Source: Chryseobacterium sp. E1 (GTDB taxonomy: Bacteria; Bacteroidota; Bacteroidia; Flavobacteriales; Weeksellaceae). Taken from it: 64,000 nucleotides of DNA. The notes under the pieces are model-generated. The model did not search any database. It was not told the origin of the DNA and saw only the letters and a list, made by a program, of their open reading frames with translations. A program made the position numbers and the translations under genes. The stretch lies in assembly GCA_019203745.1 (NCBI GenBank), contig CP078104.1, positions 1,204,501 through 1,268,500 on the forward strand, written 5' to 3'. Positions 1 through 8,420 of the stretch are shown here, piece after piece (positions within the stretch are counted from its first letter, which is position 1; each line of letters begins with the position of its first letter).

Positions 1-218
1 GGAATGCACCTGCAACAGCCTTTACGCTTCCAGGAGAGTTTTTCAATGAAAGAAGTGTAGATGACGGGCCGTTATTCGGGTTCCACAGAATGAATGCTTT
101 TGTGTCTTTAGAAAAAATGGAGAGCTTCCACTTCCATGATGTGGAAAAGAATGCCAATATAGAGCGTGATATGAAGCTTTACAGAGAACATGTGAAAAAC
201 GTATTCAAAAAGAATTAA
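1..218 (+). CDS. Hypothetical protein, C-terminal fragment cut by window edge
   Basis: An open frame enters from the left edge (codons in phase with base 3) and stops with TAA at 216-218, giving about 71 residues. The tail is charged and ends in Lys-Lys-Asn; no signal peptide or membrane segment is visible in this part. I do not recognise the family. The next gene begins 16 bp downstream on the same strand, so the two may be co-transcribed. Codon use and base composition match the neighbouring genes. Confidence 0.6.
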   Translation, partial: NAPATAFTLPGEFFNERSVDDGPLFGFHRMNAFVSLEKMESFHFHDVEKNANIERDMKLYREHVKNVFKKN

Positions 219-234
219 AACCGGAATTAGTATC

Positions 235-1117
235 ATGAAAAAATACTGATCACAGGTATTACCGGCTATATAGGCGGTAGCATCGCTAAAAAACTGCTTG
301 AAAGGGGTTATGAAGTAACCGGATGGGTTCGTAACGAAACCCAGGTACAAGAGCTGGAATCATCAGGAATCAAGACAATCATCGGAAATATTCACAATGA
401 AGATCTGATAAGAAAAGCTGTTGCTGATGTTGATGCTGTAATTCATAATGCTGATTCTGCAGATGATGCGTATGCTGCAGATAATTTTATCAAAGCAATG
501 GAAGGAAGCCATAAGACATTCATATTCACTTCCGGATCTGCCATTTTTGGTGGTAAGGAAAATGGTAAAAGAAGTGATTTTGTTTTTACAGAGGATTTTC
601 CTTTAACTCCAAGGCTGGAAATGGCGTCAAGGGTGCTTATTAACAATTATGTTCTTCAATCTGTTCAAAAAGATATAAGAAGTATTGTTATTGTCCCTAC
701 AATGGTATACGGAGAAGGTCTGGGAATAAAAAAGAAAGTATCCAGATTCCGGCTCTGATCAGTTATTCCAAAACAAAAGGAGCCGGTATTTATTTTGGTG
801 AAGGCGAAAATATCTGGTCCAACTTACATATTGAAGATTTGGCAGAGCTGTATGTACTGGCCCTGGAAAAAGCAAAAGGCGGTTCCATCTATTATGCAGA
901 AAATGGACAATCTTCTTTAAAAAACATTGCAGAAATCATCAGTAAAAAATACAATCTGAAACCTGCCCGATCTTTAAGTATACAGGATGCCGTTGATAAT
1001 TTCGGGCCTGCAGGTGGCTATTTCGGTTTTGCATCCAACAGCAGATGCAGTGCAGACAAAGCCAGAACAGAACTGGAATGGAACCCTATCTATAACTCAA
1101 TTGAAAATTTTATTTAA
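235..1117 (+). CDS. NAD-dependent epimerase/dehydratase (extended SDR), frame broken twice
   Basis: The N-terminus reads as a Rossmann dinucleotide-binding motif (ILITGITGYIGG, residues about 4-15) followed by SDR-type strands, including FTSGSAIFGG around residue 97 and VPTMVYGEG around residue 155. This supports a nucleoside-diphosphate-sugar epimerase-like oxidoreductase acting in the cytoplasm; the substrate is unknown. The classical YxxxK catalytic pair is not clearly seen. Two frame breaks occur, both in A runs: one just after the ATG (A6 where A7 restores the frame, about 238-243) and one at about 726-731. With one A restored at each, the frame is continuous to the TAA at 1115-1117. The ATG of the next gene follows by 1 bp, so an operon is likely. 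Confidence 0.8.
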
Positions 1118-1118
1118 T

Positions 1119-1406
1119 ATGAAAATTCATCTTACAGCAATTATAAAAGCCAAAGAAGAACACCGTTCAGAAGTATTGGAAGTTCTTCAGAATATGGTAA
1201 AAGAAACAAGAAAAGAAGAAGCCTGTGAACTATACAACCTTCACCAGGGAATTGAAGACCCAAACCACTTTGTATTTTACGAAATCTGGAAAAGTGAAGA
1301 AGGATTGGCCCAACATAATGAGCAACCTTATATTAAAGCTTTTGGAGCTTTGATTGATGAAAAACTTCAGGAAATACCTCAACTTTATATCACCAATCTC
1401 ATTTAA
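1119..1406 (+). CDS. Antibiotic biosynthesis monooxygenase (ABM) domain protein
   Basis: An intact 95-residue protein with the dimeric alpha/beta-barrel pattern of ABM/YgiN-like proteins: an N-terminal strand (KIHLTAIIKAK), a helix of alternating charge, then FVFYEIWKSEEGLAQH at residues about 50-65, a characteristic ABM stretch. Such proteins act as quinol monooxygenases or heme/quinone-handling enzymes; the substrate here is unknown. The ATG at 1119 was chosen over an upstream in-frame extension because the extension overlaps the epimerase and the length then fits the family. It sits 1 bp after the epimerase stop and 2 bp before the PfpI gene, so it is the middle gene of a three-gene redox operon. 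Confidence 0.85.
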   Translation: MKIHLTAIIKAKEEHRSEVLEVLQNMVKETRKEEACELYNLHQGIEDPNHFVFYEIWKSEEGLAQHNEQPYIKAFGALIDEKLQEIPQLYITNLI

Positions 1407-1408
1407 AT

Positions 1409-2163
1409 ATGAAAAAACTGACACTTTTATTTCTCAGCCTTTTTACAATAGGATTTATCCAGGCACAACACCAAAAATCCAGTGATATGAAAAAGAAAAT
1501 TTTATTCGTCGTTACAAGCCATGATAAAAAAGGAAATACAGGCGAAGATACAGGATATTATCTGGGTGAAGTTTCCCATCCATGGGAAGTTCTTCATCAC
1601 GCAGGATATGAAATTGACTTTGTAAGCCCTAAAGGCGGAACTCCTCCGGTAGACGGATTCGATTTAAAAGATCCTGTCAATAAAGAATTTTGGGAAAATA
1701 AAGAATACAAAAACAAGATCGATCATTCTATGACGCCGTCACAGGTGAATCCGAAAGAATATTCAACCATCTTTTATGCAGGAGGCCACGGAGCCATGTG
1801 GGATCTTGCAGATAATAAAGTCCTGGCAGACATTGCTTCAAAAATTTACGAAAACGGAGGCATTGTTGCGGGGTATGCCATGGCCCTGCAGGATTGGTAA
1901 ATATCAAACTGAACAGCGGCAAGTACCTGGTTGATGGTAAAAAAATCAATGCCTTTACCAATGAAGAAGAATCTGAGGTAAAATTAACAAACGTTGTTCC
2001 TTTCTTATTAGAAAACAAACTGAAAGAAAGAGGAGCACAATTTGAAAAATCCGGACTTTGGCAGAACCATGTAGTTTCTGATCAAAGAGTGATCACCGGG
2101 CAAAATCCGCAATCTGCAAAGAGTGTGGGAGAAGCAATTTTAAAAGAATTAAATCATAAATAA
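1409..2163 (+). CDS. Secreted DJ-1/PfpI family protein (type 1 glutamine amidotransferase-like), one frame break
   Basis: A Sec signal peptide (MKKLTLLFLSLFTIGFIQAQ) precedes a DJ-1/PfpI domain. Visible signatures are ILFVVTSHDKKG, YAGGHGAMWD and, after restoring one base, GVCHGPAGL with the nucleophilic Cys. The frame breaks exactly at that site: G4 at about 1870-1873 where G5 gives Val-Ala-Gly-Val-Cys-His-Gly. Without correction the catalytic Cys is lost. Family members are glyoxalase III/deglycase- or chaperone-like (Hsp31 type); a periplasmic role against reactive aldehydes is inference. It is 2 bp downstream of the ABM gene. The TAA at 2161-2163 is followed within 4 bp by a dispersed repeat end. 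Confidence 0.85.
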
Positions 2164-2166
2164 TTT

Positions 2167-2187
2167 TAACCACAAAAGTCACAACAG
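2167..2187 (+). repeat. Solo copy of the AACCACAAAAGT repeat end
   Basis: The 21 bases here match the left inverted repeat of the GxxExxY element at 23565-23585 in 20 of 21 positions (CACAACAG in place of CACAAAAG). No reverse-complement partner is found within the next 200 bp, so this is a solo end or a remnant. Confidence 0.7.
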
Positions 2188-2290
2188 CTTTCAAACACTT
2201 AAGAAGAGGCTATTCAGAATACAGAAAAGAATATTTAAGTTCTTTTTAAATACAAAAAATTCTTAAAAGCCTCACTATTGAAACGGCGAG

Positions 2291-2344
2291 AATTCCCCTC
2301 CTCCGGAGGGGTGGCAAAATTCAAAGAATTTTTGACGGGGTGGT
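2291..2344 (+). repeat. Double-hairpin intergenic repeat unit
   Basis: Two adjacent perfect hairpins share the same geometry. CCCCTCC (2295-2301) pairs with GGAGGGG (2305-2311) across a 3-nt loop. AAAATTC (2316-2322) pairs with GAATTTT (2326-2332) across a 3-nt loop. The unit ends in GACGGGGTGG. I believe similar units recur between genes in related flavobacterial genomes, but that is recollection and was not checked. It lies between the PfpI and aldo/keto reductase genes. Confidence 0.6.
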
Positions 2345-2369
2345 TTACATATAAAAATTTTAAAACAAA

Positions 2370-3353
2370 ATGGAATACAGAAAATTAGGAAATACAGATT
2401 TAGAATTATCTGCAATCACGCACGGAGCTTTTGCCATTGGTGGTAACATGTGGGGTGGTAATGAAAAGCAAGATTCTATTGACTCTATTCACGCATCATT
2501 GGATTATGGAGTAACTTCTATTGATACGGCACCTTTCTATGGTTTCGGATTAAGCGAAGAAATGATTGGTGAAGCCATCAAAGGAAAAGACCGTTCAAAA
2601 ATCCAGCTGCTAACTAAATTCGGACTGGTATGGGACGGAAGCAACAACGGAAAAGGAGAGTTTTTCTTTGATGCTGAAGATGAAGGAAAAGTAATTCCTG
2701 TATATAAATTAGCGTCTAAGGAAAACATCATCAAAGAAGTTGAAGAAAGCTTAAAAAGACTGAGGACTGATTATATTGACCTTTTACAACTTCACTGGCC
2801 AGACAGCACCACAGCAATCAGCGAAACAATGGAAGCTATGGAATTATTGATCCAGCAAGGAAAAATTCGTGCAGCAGGGGTAAGTAACTATAGTGTTGCC
2901 CAAATGGAAGAAGCTAACAGAACTTTAAAATTAGCCAGCAACCAGGTTTCTTACAGTATGCTGAACCGTTCTATTGAAAATGATCTTGTTCCTTATTCTT
3001 TAGAGAACAATTCAGGAATCATCGTATATAGCCCAATGGAAAGAGGTCTTTTAACAGGTAAATATTTTAAAGATAATAAATTAAAAGATAACGACCACAG
3101 AAACGGGTATTTCTCTCAGTTTGATTTAAATAAAGTAAAAACGTTCCTGGAAAAAATTGAACCTATTGCTCAGGAAAAAGGAGCCAGCCTTTCCCAACTG
3201 GTATTAAGATGGACTACTTTACAACCCGCCATCACAGTAGTATTAGCAGGAGCCAGAAATGCAGAGCAGGCTATTGATAATGCAAAAGCAATGAACATCA
3301 GCCTTTCTCAGGAAGAACTGAACTTCATCAACACTGCTTTAAGCGAGATTTAA
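2370..3353 (+). CDS. Aldo/keto reductase
   Basis: An intact 327-residue (alpha/beta)8-barrel NADPH-dependent oxidoreductase. The catalytic tetrad is visible as Asp52, Tyr57, Lys83 and His142. The barrel motifs GVTSIDTAPFYG, YIDLLQLHWPD, IRAAGVSNYS and the cofactor-binding stretch near GARNAEQAIDNAKA are all present. Length and motif spacing fit the YajO/IolS/Gcy-type AKRs. The substrate is probably a small aldehyde or ketone, but cannot be told from sequence. It is preceded by the double-hairpin repeat and about 26 bp of A/T-rich leader, so it probably has its own promoter. Confidence 0.92.
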   Translation: MEYRKLGNTDLELSAITHGAFAIGGNMWGGNEKQDSIDSIHASLDYGVTSIDTAPFYGFGLSEEMIGEAIKGKDRSKIQLLTKFGLVWDGSNNGKGEFFFDAEDEGKVIPVYKLASKENIIKEVEESLKRLRTDYIDLLQLHWPDSTTAISETMEAMELLIQQGKIRAAGVSNYSVAQMEEANRTLKLASNQVSYSMLNRSIENDLVPYSLENNSGIIVYSPMERGLLTGKYFKDNKLKDNDHRNGYFSQFDLNKVKTFLEKIEPIAQEKGASLSQLVLRWTTLQPAITVVLAGARNAEQAIDNAKAMNISLSQEELNFINTALSEI

Positions 3354-3363
3354 TCTAAATCTA

Positions 3364-3513
3364 GGGAGATAGAAGAGGAAGGATGGAAGCACTGTCAGAT
3401 TATTGATGACTTATAGTCTTTTAATTTAAATAACGACAACAATCTAATCAGTAAAATATTAGTTGTTGACCACTTCAAAAACTTTCCTCTTCCCTCCTCC
3501 AGCTTCCTTTCTT
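3364..3513. repeat. Purine-rich/pyrimidine-rich inverted element (copy A)
   Basis: A purine tract (3364-3390, GGAAGGATGGAAGC core) is mirrored by a pyrimidine tract (3484-3513, TCCTCCAGCTTCC core) about 95 bp away. Between them lies an imperfect hairpin (CAACAA-T-CTAAT against ATTAGTTGTTG). Two similar elements occur at 24936-25085 and, less clearly, after 56155. It fills the spacer between the aldo/keto reductase and the cyclase gene. Confidence 0.5.
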
Positions 3514-3536
3514 TTAACCTCAAACATCATAAAAAA

Positions 3537-4505
3537 ATGAAAAATAATCTGATCAAAATGTTCGGGTTAGCCACATTATTGACTATAAACAGCGTTTCAT
3601 TAAACGCTCAGACCCTTGTCAATCCCGAAGACCAATCATGGTATCCTTCTGCTTACGGAGTTCAGGATGAAATTGGAGCAGCCAATTTATTAACCCCGGA
3701 AGTAGTAAAACAGGCGCTTGGATTGGTAAAACAGGGTAAAACGTTAGCACTTGCGGTTCCTATTGATAAAAACTTACCGGCTTTCAGACACAGAAGTTTC
3801 AATTTATATAATATTCAACCGGGAGAACAAGGTGGAAAAAGTATTGGCCCAAACAAATTCACCTTCAATGATGAATTGGTCAACGGATGGACCGGAGTTG
3901 GCACCCAGCTTAATGGTATCGGACATATCGGTATTGATAATGTTTACTACAACGGAAATAAAGCTACTGATTTTGTAACCGTAGAAGGTGTGAAAAAACT
4001 GGGTGTTGAAAAAGTACCTCCTTTCGTTACAAGAGGCGTAGTCCTTGATATGACTACTCATTATGGAAAATCAATTGTACCCGGCGGAACAGAATTTACC
4101 GTTGAGGATATCAAATCTGTTTTGAAGAAACAGGGTATTACTTTGAGAAAAGGAGATGTTATTCTCTTCAATACAGGATGGCTTGAACTCGTAGGTAAAG
4201 ACAACAAACAATTTTTAGAAACTGAACCGGGAATCGGAATGGATGCCGCAAAATGGTTAGCAGACCAGGGAATCGTAGCTTTTGGCGGTGATACATGGGC
4301 TTCAGAAGTATATCCAAATCCAAAAAGCAAGGAAGAGTTTCCCATCAACCAATATATGCTGGCTAAAAAAGGAATCTATAATTTGGAATTAATTGACAGC
4401 CGCCCGCTGGTAAAACAAAAAGTATGGGAATTCCTGTTCGTACTGGGGCAACCTCTCTATGTAGGTTCTACCCAGGTGAATGTGAATCCGGTTGCTATTT
4501 ATTAA
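3537..4505 (+). CDS. Secreted cyclase family protein (kynurenine-formamidase-like)
   Basis: A 322-residue protein with a Sec signal peptide ending near SLNAQ (residue about 25) and a Cyclase (PF04199-type) domain. The recognisable parts are DEIGAANLLTPE, GWTGVGTQLNGIGHIG (the position of the usual HxGTHxD metal motif), RGVVLDM and GDVILFNTGW. The first His/Thr of the classical motif is replaced here by Val/Gln, as in the subgroup with the DEIGAAN opening, so metal ligation may differ. Members are amidohydrolase-like and often act on cyclic or formyl amides; the substrate is unknown. The gene is intact and stands alone. Confidence 0.82.
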   Translation: MKNNLIKMFGLATLLTINSVSLNAQTLVNPEDQSWYPSAYGVQDEIGAANLLTPEVVKQALGLVKQGKTLALAVPIDKNLPAFRHRSFNLYNIQPGEQGGKSIGPNKFTFNDELVNGWTGVGTQLNGIGHIGIDNVYYNGNKATDFVTVEGVKKLGVEKVPPFVTRGVVLDMTTHYGKSIVPGGTEFTVEDIKSVLKKQGITLRKGDVILFNTGWLELVGKDNKQFLETEPGIGMDAAKWLADQGIVAFGGDTWASEVYPNPKSKEEFPINQYMLAKKGIYNLELIDSRPLVKQKVWEFLFVLGQPLYVGSTQVNVNPVAIY

Positions 4506-4688
4506 TTTCTATCTCAGTTTTCAGAAATAAAAGGTAATTAATAGTCCGGATCTGAGGTACTGGTCACCTAATTTTAAAAAATATCAATTACAGAATTAAT
4601 GCCCACGAAACCTTCTGCTTTGCTATTTCACATCATAAAAAAGAACTTTTCAGTGTTGAAAAGCTCTTTTTTTATAGATAATTCTTAC

Positions 4689-5132
4689 CTACTTAGCAAT
4701 TGGCATATGCGTACTGATTGCAATTCTGTTCCATGCATTGATGGTTACAATAGCCATAATGATCTGAGCAATCTGGCTATCATCGAAGAATTTCTTTGCC
4801 TTTTGGAAGGTCTCTTCAGTTAATCCGTTTTGGCTGATCAGCGTAATTTCTTCCGTCATTGCCAAAAGTACCTGTTCTTCTTCTGTAAAGAATTCTTTTG
4901 CTTCTGTCCATCCGTTCAGAATAAAAATTCTTTGAGGAGTTTCACCATATTTGATGGCATCTTTGGTGTGCATATCAAGGCAGAAAGCACATTTATTGAT
5001 CTGTGAAGCCCTGATTTTAATTAATTCTTTCTGAATGTGGGTTAAAGAAATTGTCTGTAAATATCCTTCTAATCCCATCATCGCTTTGTAAGCTGCTGAA
5101 TCTACTGTTGCAATATTTAATCTTGCGCTCAT
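4689..5132 (-). CDS. Carboxymuconolactone decarboxylase (AhpD-like) family protein
   Basis: A 147-residue all-helical CMD/AhpD-like protein. The redox signature CAFCLDMHTKDA (residues about 50-61) has the CxxC plus the downstream His typical of alkylhydroperoxidase D-type proteins. Family members use this pair for peroxide or thiol-linked reduction. The ATG at 5132 was preferred over a longer in-frame start at 5342, because that longer frame fuses this protein to the end of a DoxX gene through one missing A. It starts about 8 bp after the restored DoxX stop, so DoxX-AhpD is a two-gene operon. Confidence 0.87.
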   Translation of the reverse strand: MSARLNIATVDSAAYKAMMGLEGYLQTISLTHIQKELIKIRASQINKCAFCLDMHTKDAIKYGETPQRIFILNGWTEAKEFFTEEEQVLLAMTEEITLISQNGLTEETFQKAKKFFDDSQIAQIIMAIVTINAWNRIAISTHMPIAK

Positions 5133-5139
5133 TATTATA

Positions 5140-5569
5140 TTATTTTTGGTTAATTGATCTATACTGAAAGAATATTGTGACTGTACAGCCAGTAAAAGAG
5201 CTCCTGCAGATCCTACCCATACGGAATAGTTCAGCGGGGCTTTTGGTCCTGATGCAATGGTCATGGACAGGGCAAAAATCAACAAAAGAAATGCACTTCC
5301 GTAGGCTGCCACCTTAGTTTTAAATCCTGTGATCAGCATCAATGGGAAAAGAATTTCCAGAAATGTTGCGGCATACGCTGAAAAAGTGCTTAAAGCTTCA
5401 GGAAGAAAAAGGTCAGCGTTCTTGTATATTCTTCAAAACTTTTCATGTTTCCCCATGATGAGTTTTCTTTACTCCACCATCCGAAGCGGTCTGCCACTGC
5501 TGAAAGCATCGTAACAGCAAGAGCTGATCTTAAAAACAGCTGTGGAAATTGATTTTGGGTATCTGTCAT
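5140..5569 (-). CDS. DoxX family membrane protein (frame broken)
   Basis: Read from the ATG at 5569, the protein starts MTDTQNQFPQLFLRSALAV and continues with a membrane segment, a WGNMKSFEEYT loop, and later helices (AYAATFLEILFPLMLITG, AYGSAFLLLIFALSM) typical of DoxX/DoxD proteins. A frame break lies near 5411-5416. A second missing A near 5143-5147 removes the natural TAA (restored stop 5140-5142) and makes the frame run artificially into the AhpD-like gene. DoxX proteins are implicated in oxidative-stress or quinone-linked complexes; pairing with an AhpD-like protein fits that. Confidence 0.75.
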
Positions 5570-5632
5570 TGTATTGGCTTTTAATCACATGACAAATTTC
5601 CGATATCTGATCCGTAAAAAACTTAAACTGGT

Positions 5633-6204
5633 TTAAGAACGTAATTTTGCTTTGATTTCACTTAAATATTCCGGAGTAAAACCAAGAAATGAGGCAATCA
5701 GATATTGGGGAATCCGTTGAATAAACCAGGGATATAATGTACTGAAATGAACATACAATTCCTCTCTTGAATATTCCGCCAGATAACGGAGTTTTCTTTC
5801 AGAAGCAGCATATGCTCTTTGATAAATGATTCTGAAATATTTTTCCATGACGGGATGTTTCTCCAATAATAATTCCTGATTTTTAAAATCAATGACAATA
5901 ATGGTAGATTTTTCTACAGACTGAATATTGAAATCGGTCTGCATCTGTCTCTCATAGGCAAATGTATCTGTAATCCACCAATTTTCAATAGCAAACTGAG
6001 TGGTGTGCTCTACCCCTTTTCATTAACAAAGTATTTTCTCAGGCAGCCTTCCACCACAAAATACATAGTCCTGCAGATTTCACCTTCCAGCATCAGACTT
6101 TGTTTCTTCTTTACCTTCAATACCTCGAAGAAAGAAAAAATGGAAGTATATTCTTCATCTGTTACCGTAATGAACTTATTTAAATGTGCCTTGAAATTAT
6201 CCAT
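5633..6204 (-). CDS. Crp/Fnr family transcriptional regulator (one frame break)
   Basis: A cyclic-nucleotide-binding-like beta barrel (residues 20-110, YTSIFSFFEVLKVKKKQ onward) is followed by a C-terminal helical DNA-binding region (IPQYLIASFLGFTPEYLSEIKAKL). The length of about 190 residues fits flavobacterial Crp/Fnr-like regulators. The break lies at about 6011-6018 in a GGGG/AAAA run: one extra base joins NEKG to VEHTTQFAIENWWITDTF. It is convergent with nothing and divergent from the DUF1304 gene. Lying directly upstream of DoxX-AhpD on the same strand, it may regulate them (inference). Confidence 0.83.
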
Positions 6205-6269
6205 CTTTAGAATTGAATACTCAAACTTAACTTTATTTTTTTAGTTTTACAATCACAAAATATGAAATC

Positions 6270-6635
6270 ATGGAAGTCATTGCTAAAATCCTTATTGCAG
6301 CTGTCGCATTAGAACACCTTTATATTCTCTGGATGGAAATGTTCGCTTGGGAAACCAAAGGGAAAGAAGTTTTCAAAGCTGCATTGCCTGCAGAAATGTT
6401 TAAACCTACAAAAGGATTGGCTGCCAATCAGGGGCTGTACAACGGTTTTCTGGCTGCCGGGCTGATCTGGTCTTTTCTGATCAAAGATCCGCAGTGGCAA
6501 ACCAATGTAGCCTTATTTTTCTTAGGATGCGTAGCTGTAGCAGGAATTTATGGAGCAATTTCTGCAACGAAGAAAATATTCTTTGTACAGGCTTTGCCCG
6601 CAATTCTGGCGATTATTGCCGTTTTACTCAAGTAA
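6270..6635 (+). CDS. DUF1304 family membrane protein
   Basis: An intact 121-residue integral membrane protein with four predicted hydrophobic helices. DUF1304 features are visible: EHLYILWMEMFAWET near residues 15-29, then F(K)PTKGLAANQGLYNGFLAAGL near residues 45-65. The function of the family is unknown. It is divergent from the Crp/Fnr gene, with a 65-bp spacer that must hold both promoters. It is followed by a 535-bp gene-free stretch. Confidence 0.88.
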   Translation: MEVIAKILIAAVALEHLYILWMEMFAWETKGKEVFKAALPAEMFKPTKGLAANQGLYNGFLAAGLIWSFLIKDPQWQTNVALFFLGCVAVAGIYGAISATKKIFFVQALPAILAIIAVLLK

Positions 6636-6794
6636 TTTCGCAGTCCAGACTCTAAAGATCACTTTATTTTTATCTTCTCTTTACTTTTTTATTTTTTAGC
6701 AGGAAAGAAAAAAATCACGGACTATAACTCATTTTATAAACATACTAAAAATCAACACCTTACTGCTAAAAAAATCCATTTAATATAAAATTCG

Positions 6795-6802
6795 TAAATT
6801 TG
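6795..6802 (+). promoter_or_regulatory. Bacteroidota-type -7 promoter box (TAAATTTG)
   Basis: TAAATTTG matches the TAnnTTTG -7 consensus of Bacteroidota housekeeping promoters. It opens the gene-free stretch before proV, and no other good box is seen between it and proV. The RNA would begin at about 6808. Confidence 0.55.
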
Positions 6803-6807
6803 CACCG

Positions 6808-7036
6808 TATAAAAAATTGATACACAGTTTTTTTATGCTGGCCTGCATTTTGATGCAAAGTAGGCATTCAAGTTGTTCAGTACACATATCTGTAATTACC
6901 TCATCAGTAATTTAATTGTAGAATCTATGTAAAAGATTAACTTCTTTTTACATAATACACTCTTTTTCTAGAGTATAATCTATTGAAATATTTAAAATAA
7001 ACATAAGGCCTCATGGTTCTTATGCATTATTTTTTT
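6808..7036 (+). ncRNA. Structured leader or small RNA upstream of the betaine transporter
   Basis: The stretch has no plausible gene but carries successive stem-loops: GCCTGC/GTAGGC (6841-6865, competing with an inner TGCAT/ATGCA), AATTAC/GTAATT (6894-6912), ATGTAAAAGA with TCTTTTTACAT (6927-6953), ACTCT/AGAGT (6959-6974) and CATAAG/CTTATG (7002-7024). The last is followed by a run of T (about 7030-7036), like an intrinsic terminator. It begins at a promoter box and ends about 135 bp before proV. It could be an attenuated leader or a separate small RNA. No known riboswitch class is recognised. Confidence 0.4.
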
Positions 7037-7170
7037 GTTGAAGCTTTTATGATTAAGAGCTCGGCAAACTATTTTATCCTATCGTCATCAGCAGAACAAC
7101 TAAAGCTAAACATATATAATGAATTGGTGTACAATTTATTATATCAATTATTAATTCAAAAATTCTGAAT

Positions 7171-8419
7171 ATGGAAAAAAATGAAAACAGTAGAAAAGTA
7201 AAACTTAAAGTGGAAGACCTGACTATTATTTTTGGCAAGAACAAAGAAAAAGCACAGGAACTTTTAGACAAAGGCTTTTCCAAAAGGAAATTCTTGAAAA
7301 AACAGGTTGCACCATAGGAATCAACAAAGCAAGTTTTGAAATCTATGAAGGTGAATTCTTTGTCATCATGGGATTGTCAGGTAGTGGAAAATCTACATTA
7401 CTGCGCTGCCTTAACAGGTTGAATGAGCCTACTTCAGGAAAGTATACATCAATGACGATGACATTACCGGGAAAAACAATAAAGAACTGCTGGAAGTAAG
7501 AAGAACGGAAATGAGTATGGTATTCCAGAAATTCGGTTTGCTGCCTCATCATACGATTTTAGACAATGCAGGTTTCGGACTGGAGATAAGAGGAGAAGAT
7601 AAAGCATCCCGGGATAAAAAAGCGCAGAAGGCACTTGATATTGTAGGATTGAATGGTTTCGAAAATCAATATCCCTCACAACTTTCAGGAGGAATGCAGC
7701 AGAGGGTCGGGTTAGCAAGAGCTTTGGCAAATGATCCTGAGGTTTTGCTTATGGATGAGGCCTTCTCTGCACTGGACCCACTGATAAAATCTGAAATGCA
7801 GGACCAAATGCTTGAACTGCAGAATACTTTACAAAAAACCATTGTATTCATTACCCATGATCTTGACGAAGCTATTAAAATCGGAGACCGTATCGTCATT
7901 ATGAAAGATGGGGTCATAGAGCAGATAGGAACAGCCGAAGATATCTTAACCAATCCTGCCAGCGATTATGTAAAAGCTTTCGTAGAAAAAGTGGACCGTA
8001 AAACAATTATCACTGCCAGATCTTTGATGTTCGACAAAGCTACGGTGGTACGTTTCAGAAAAGACGGTCCTGAGGGAGCTTTAAGAAAAATGAGAACCAC
8101 AGGCCTGGAAAACCTACCGGTCGTAGATTTTCAGAATAAATTTCTGGGTTTTGTAACCCTTAATGATGTGGTCCGGATCGCTAAAAAGAAAGAACCTACG
8201 GTAGAATCAATTATCAACAGTAATGTTCCTTCAGTTTATCCTGAGGTAACGGTAGAAGAAATGCTTCCGCTGATCTCAGAAAATAAATCGTCCATTGCTG
8301 TTATTGATGAAGATAATAAATTTTTAGGTCTTGTTACCCAGTTATCTCTTGTCATAGAAGCCACCAAGTTTAACGAAGAGGAAATTATTGAATTAAAAGA
8401 AATCGCAAACAACCAATAA
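7171..8419 (+). CDS. proV: Glycine betaine/proline ABC transporter, ATP-binding subunit (two frame breaks)
   Basis: About 415 residues. It opens [15 protein letters not shown], a typical ProV/OpuAA start, followed by Walker [10 protein letters not shown], the Q-loop [12 protein letters not shown], signature [15 protein letters not shown], Walker [14 protein letters not shown] and the H-loop FITHDLDEA. Two CBS domains follow ([12 protein letters not shown] and [15 protein letters not shown] regions); in OpuA proteins these sense ionic strength. Frame breaks: GG where GGG is needed at about 7288, and AAA where AAAA is needed at about 7440. It is the first gene of proV-proW-proX, with 1-bp gaps between genes. 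It energises osmoprotectant uptake at the inner membrane and is preceded by the structured leader. Confidence 0.92.
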
Positions 8420-8420
8420 G

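Noticed and set aside
4689-5342. A 217-residue fusion of a DoxX tail with an AhpD-like protein.
   Set aside because: One missing A in the run at 5143-5147 removes the DoxX stop; restoring it gives two ordinary adjacent genes.
7464-7953. Minus-strand ORFs overlapping proV, and similar antisense frames throughout.
   Set aside because: They mirror strongly conserved plus-strand genes in other frames and show no domains or start signals of their own.
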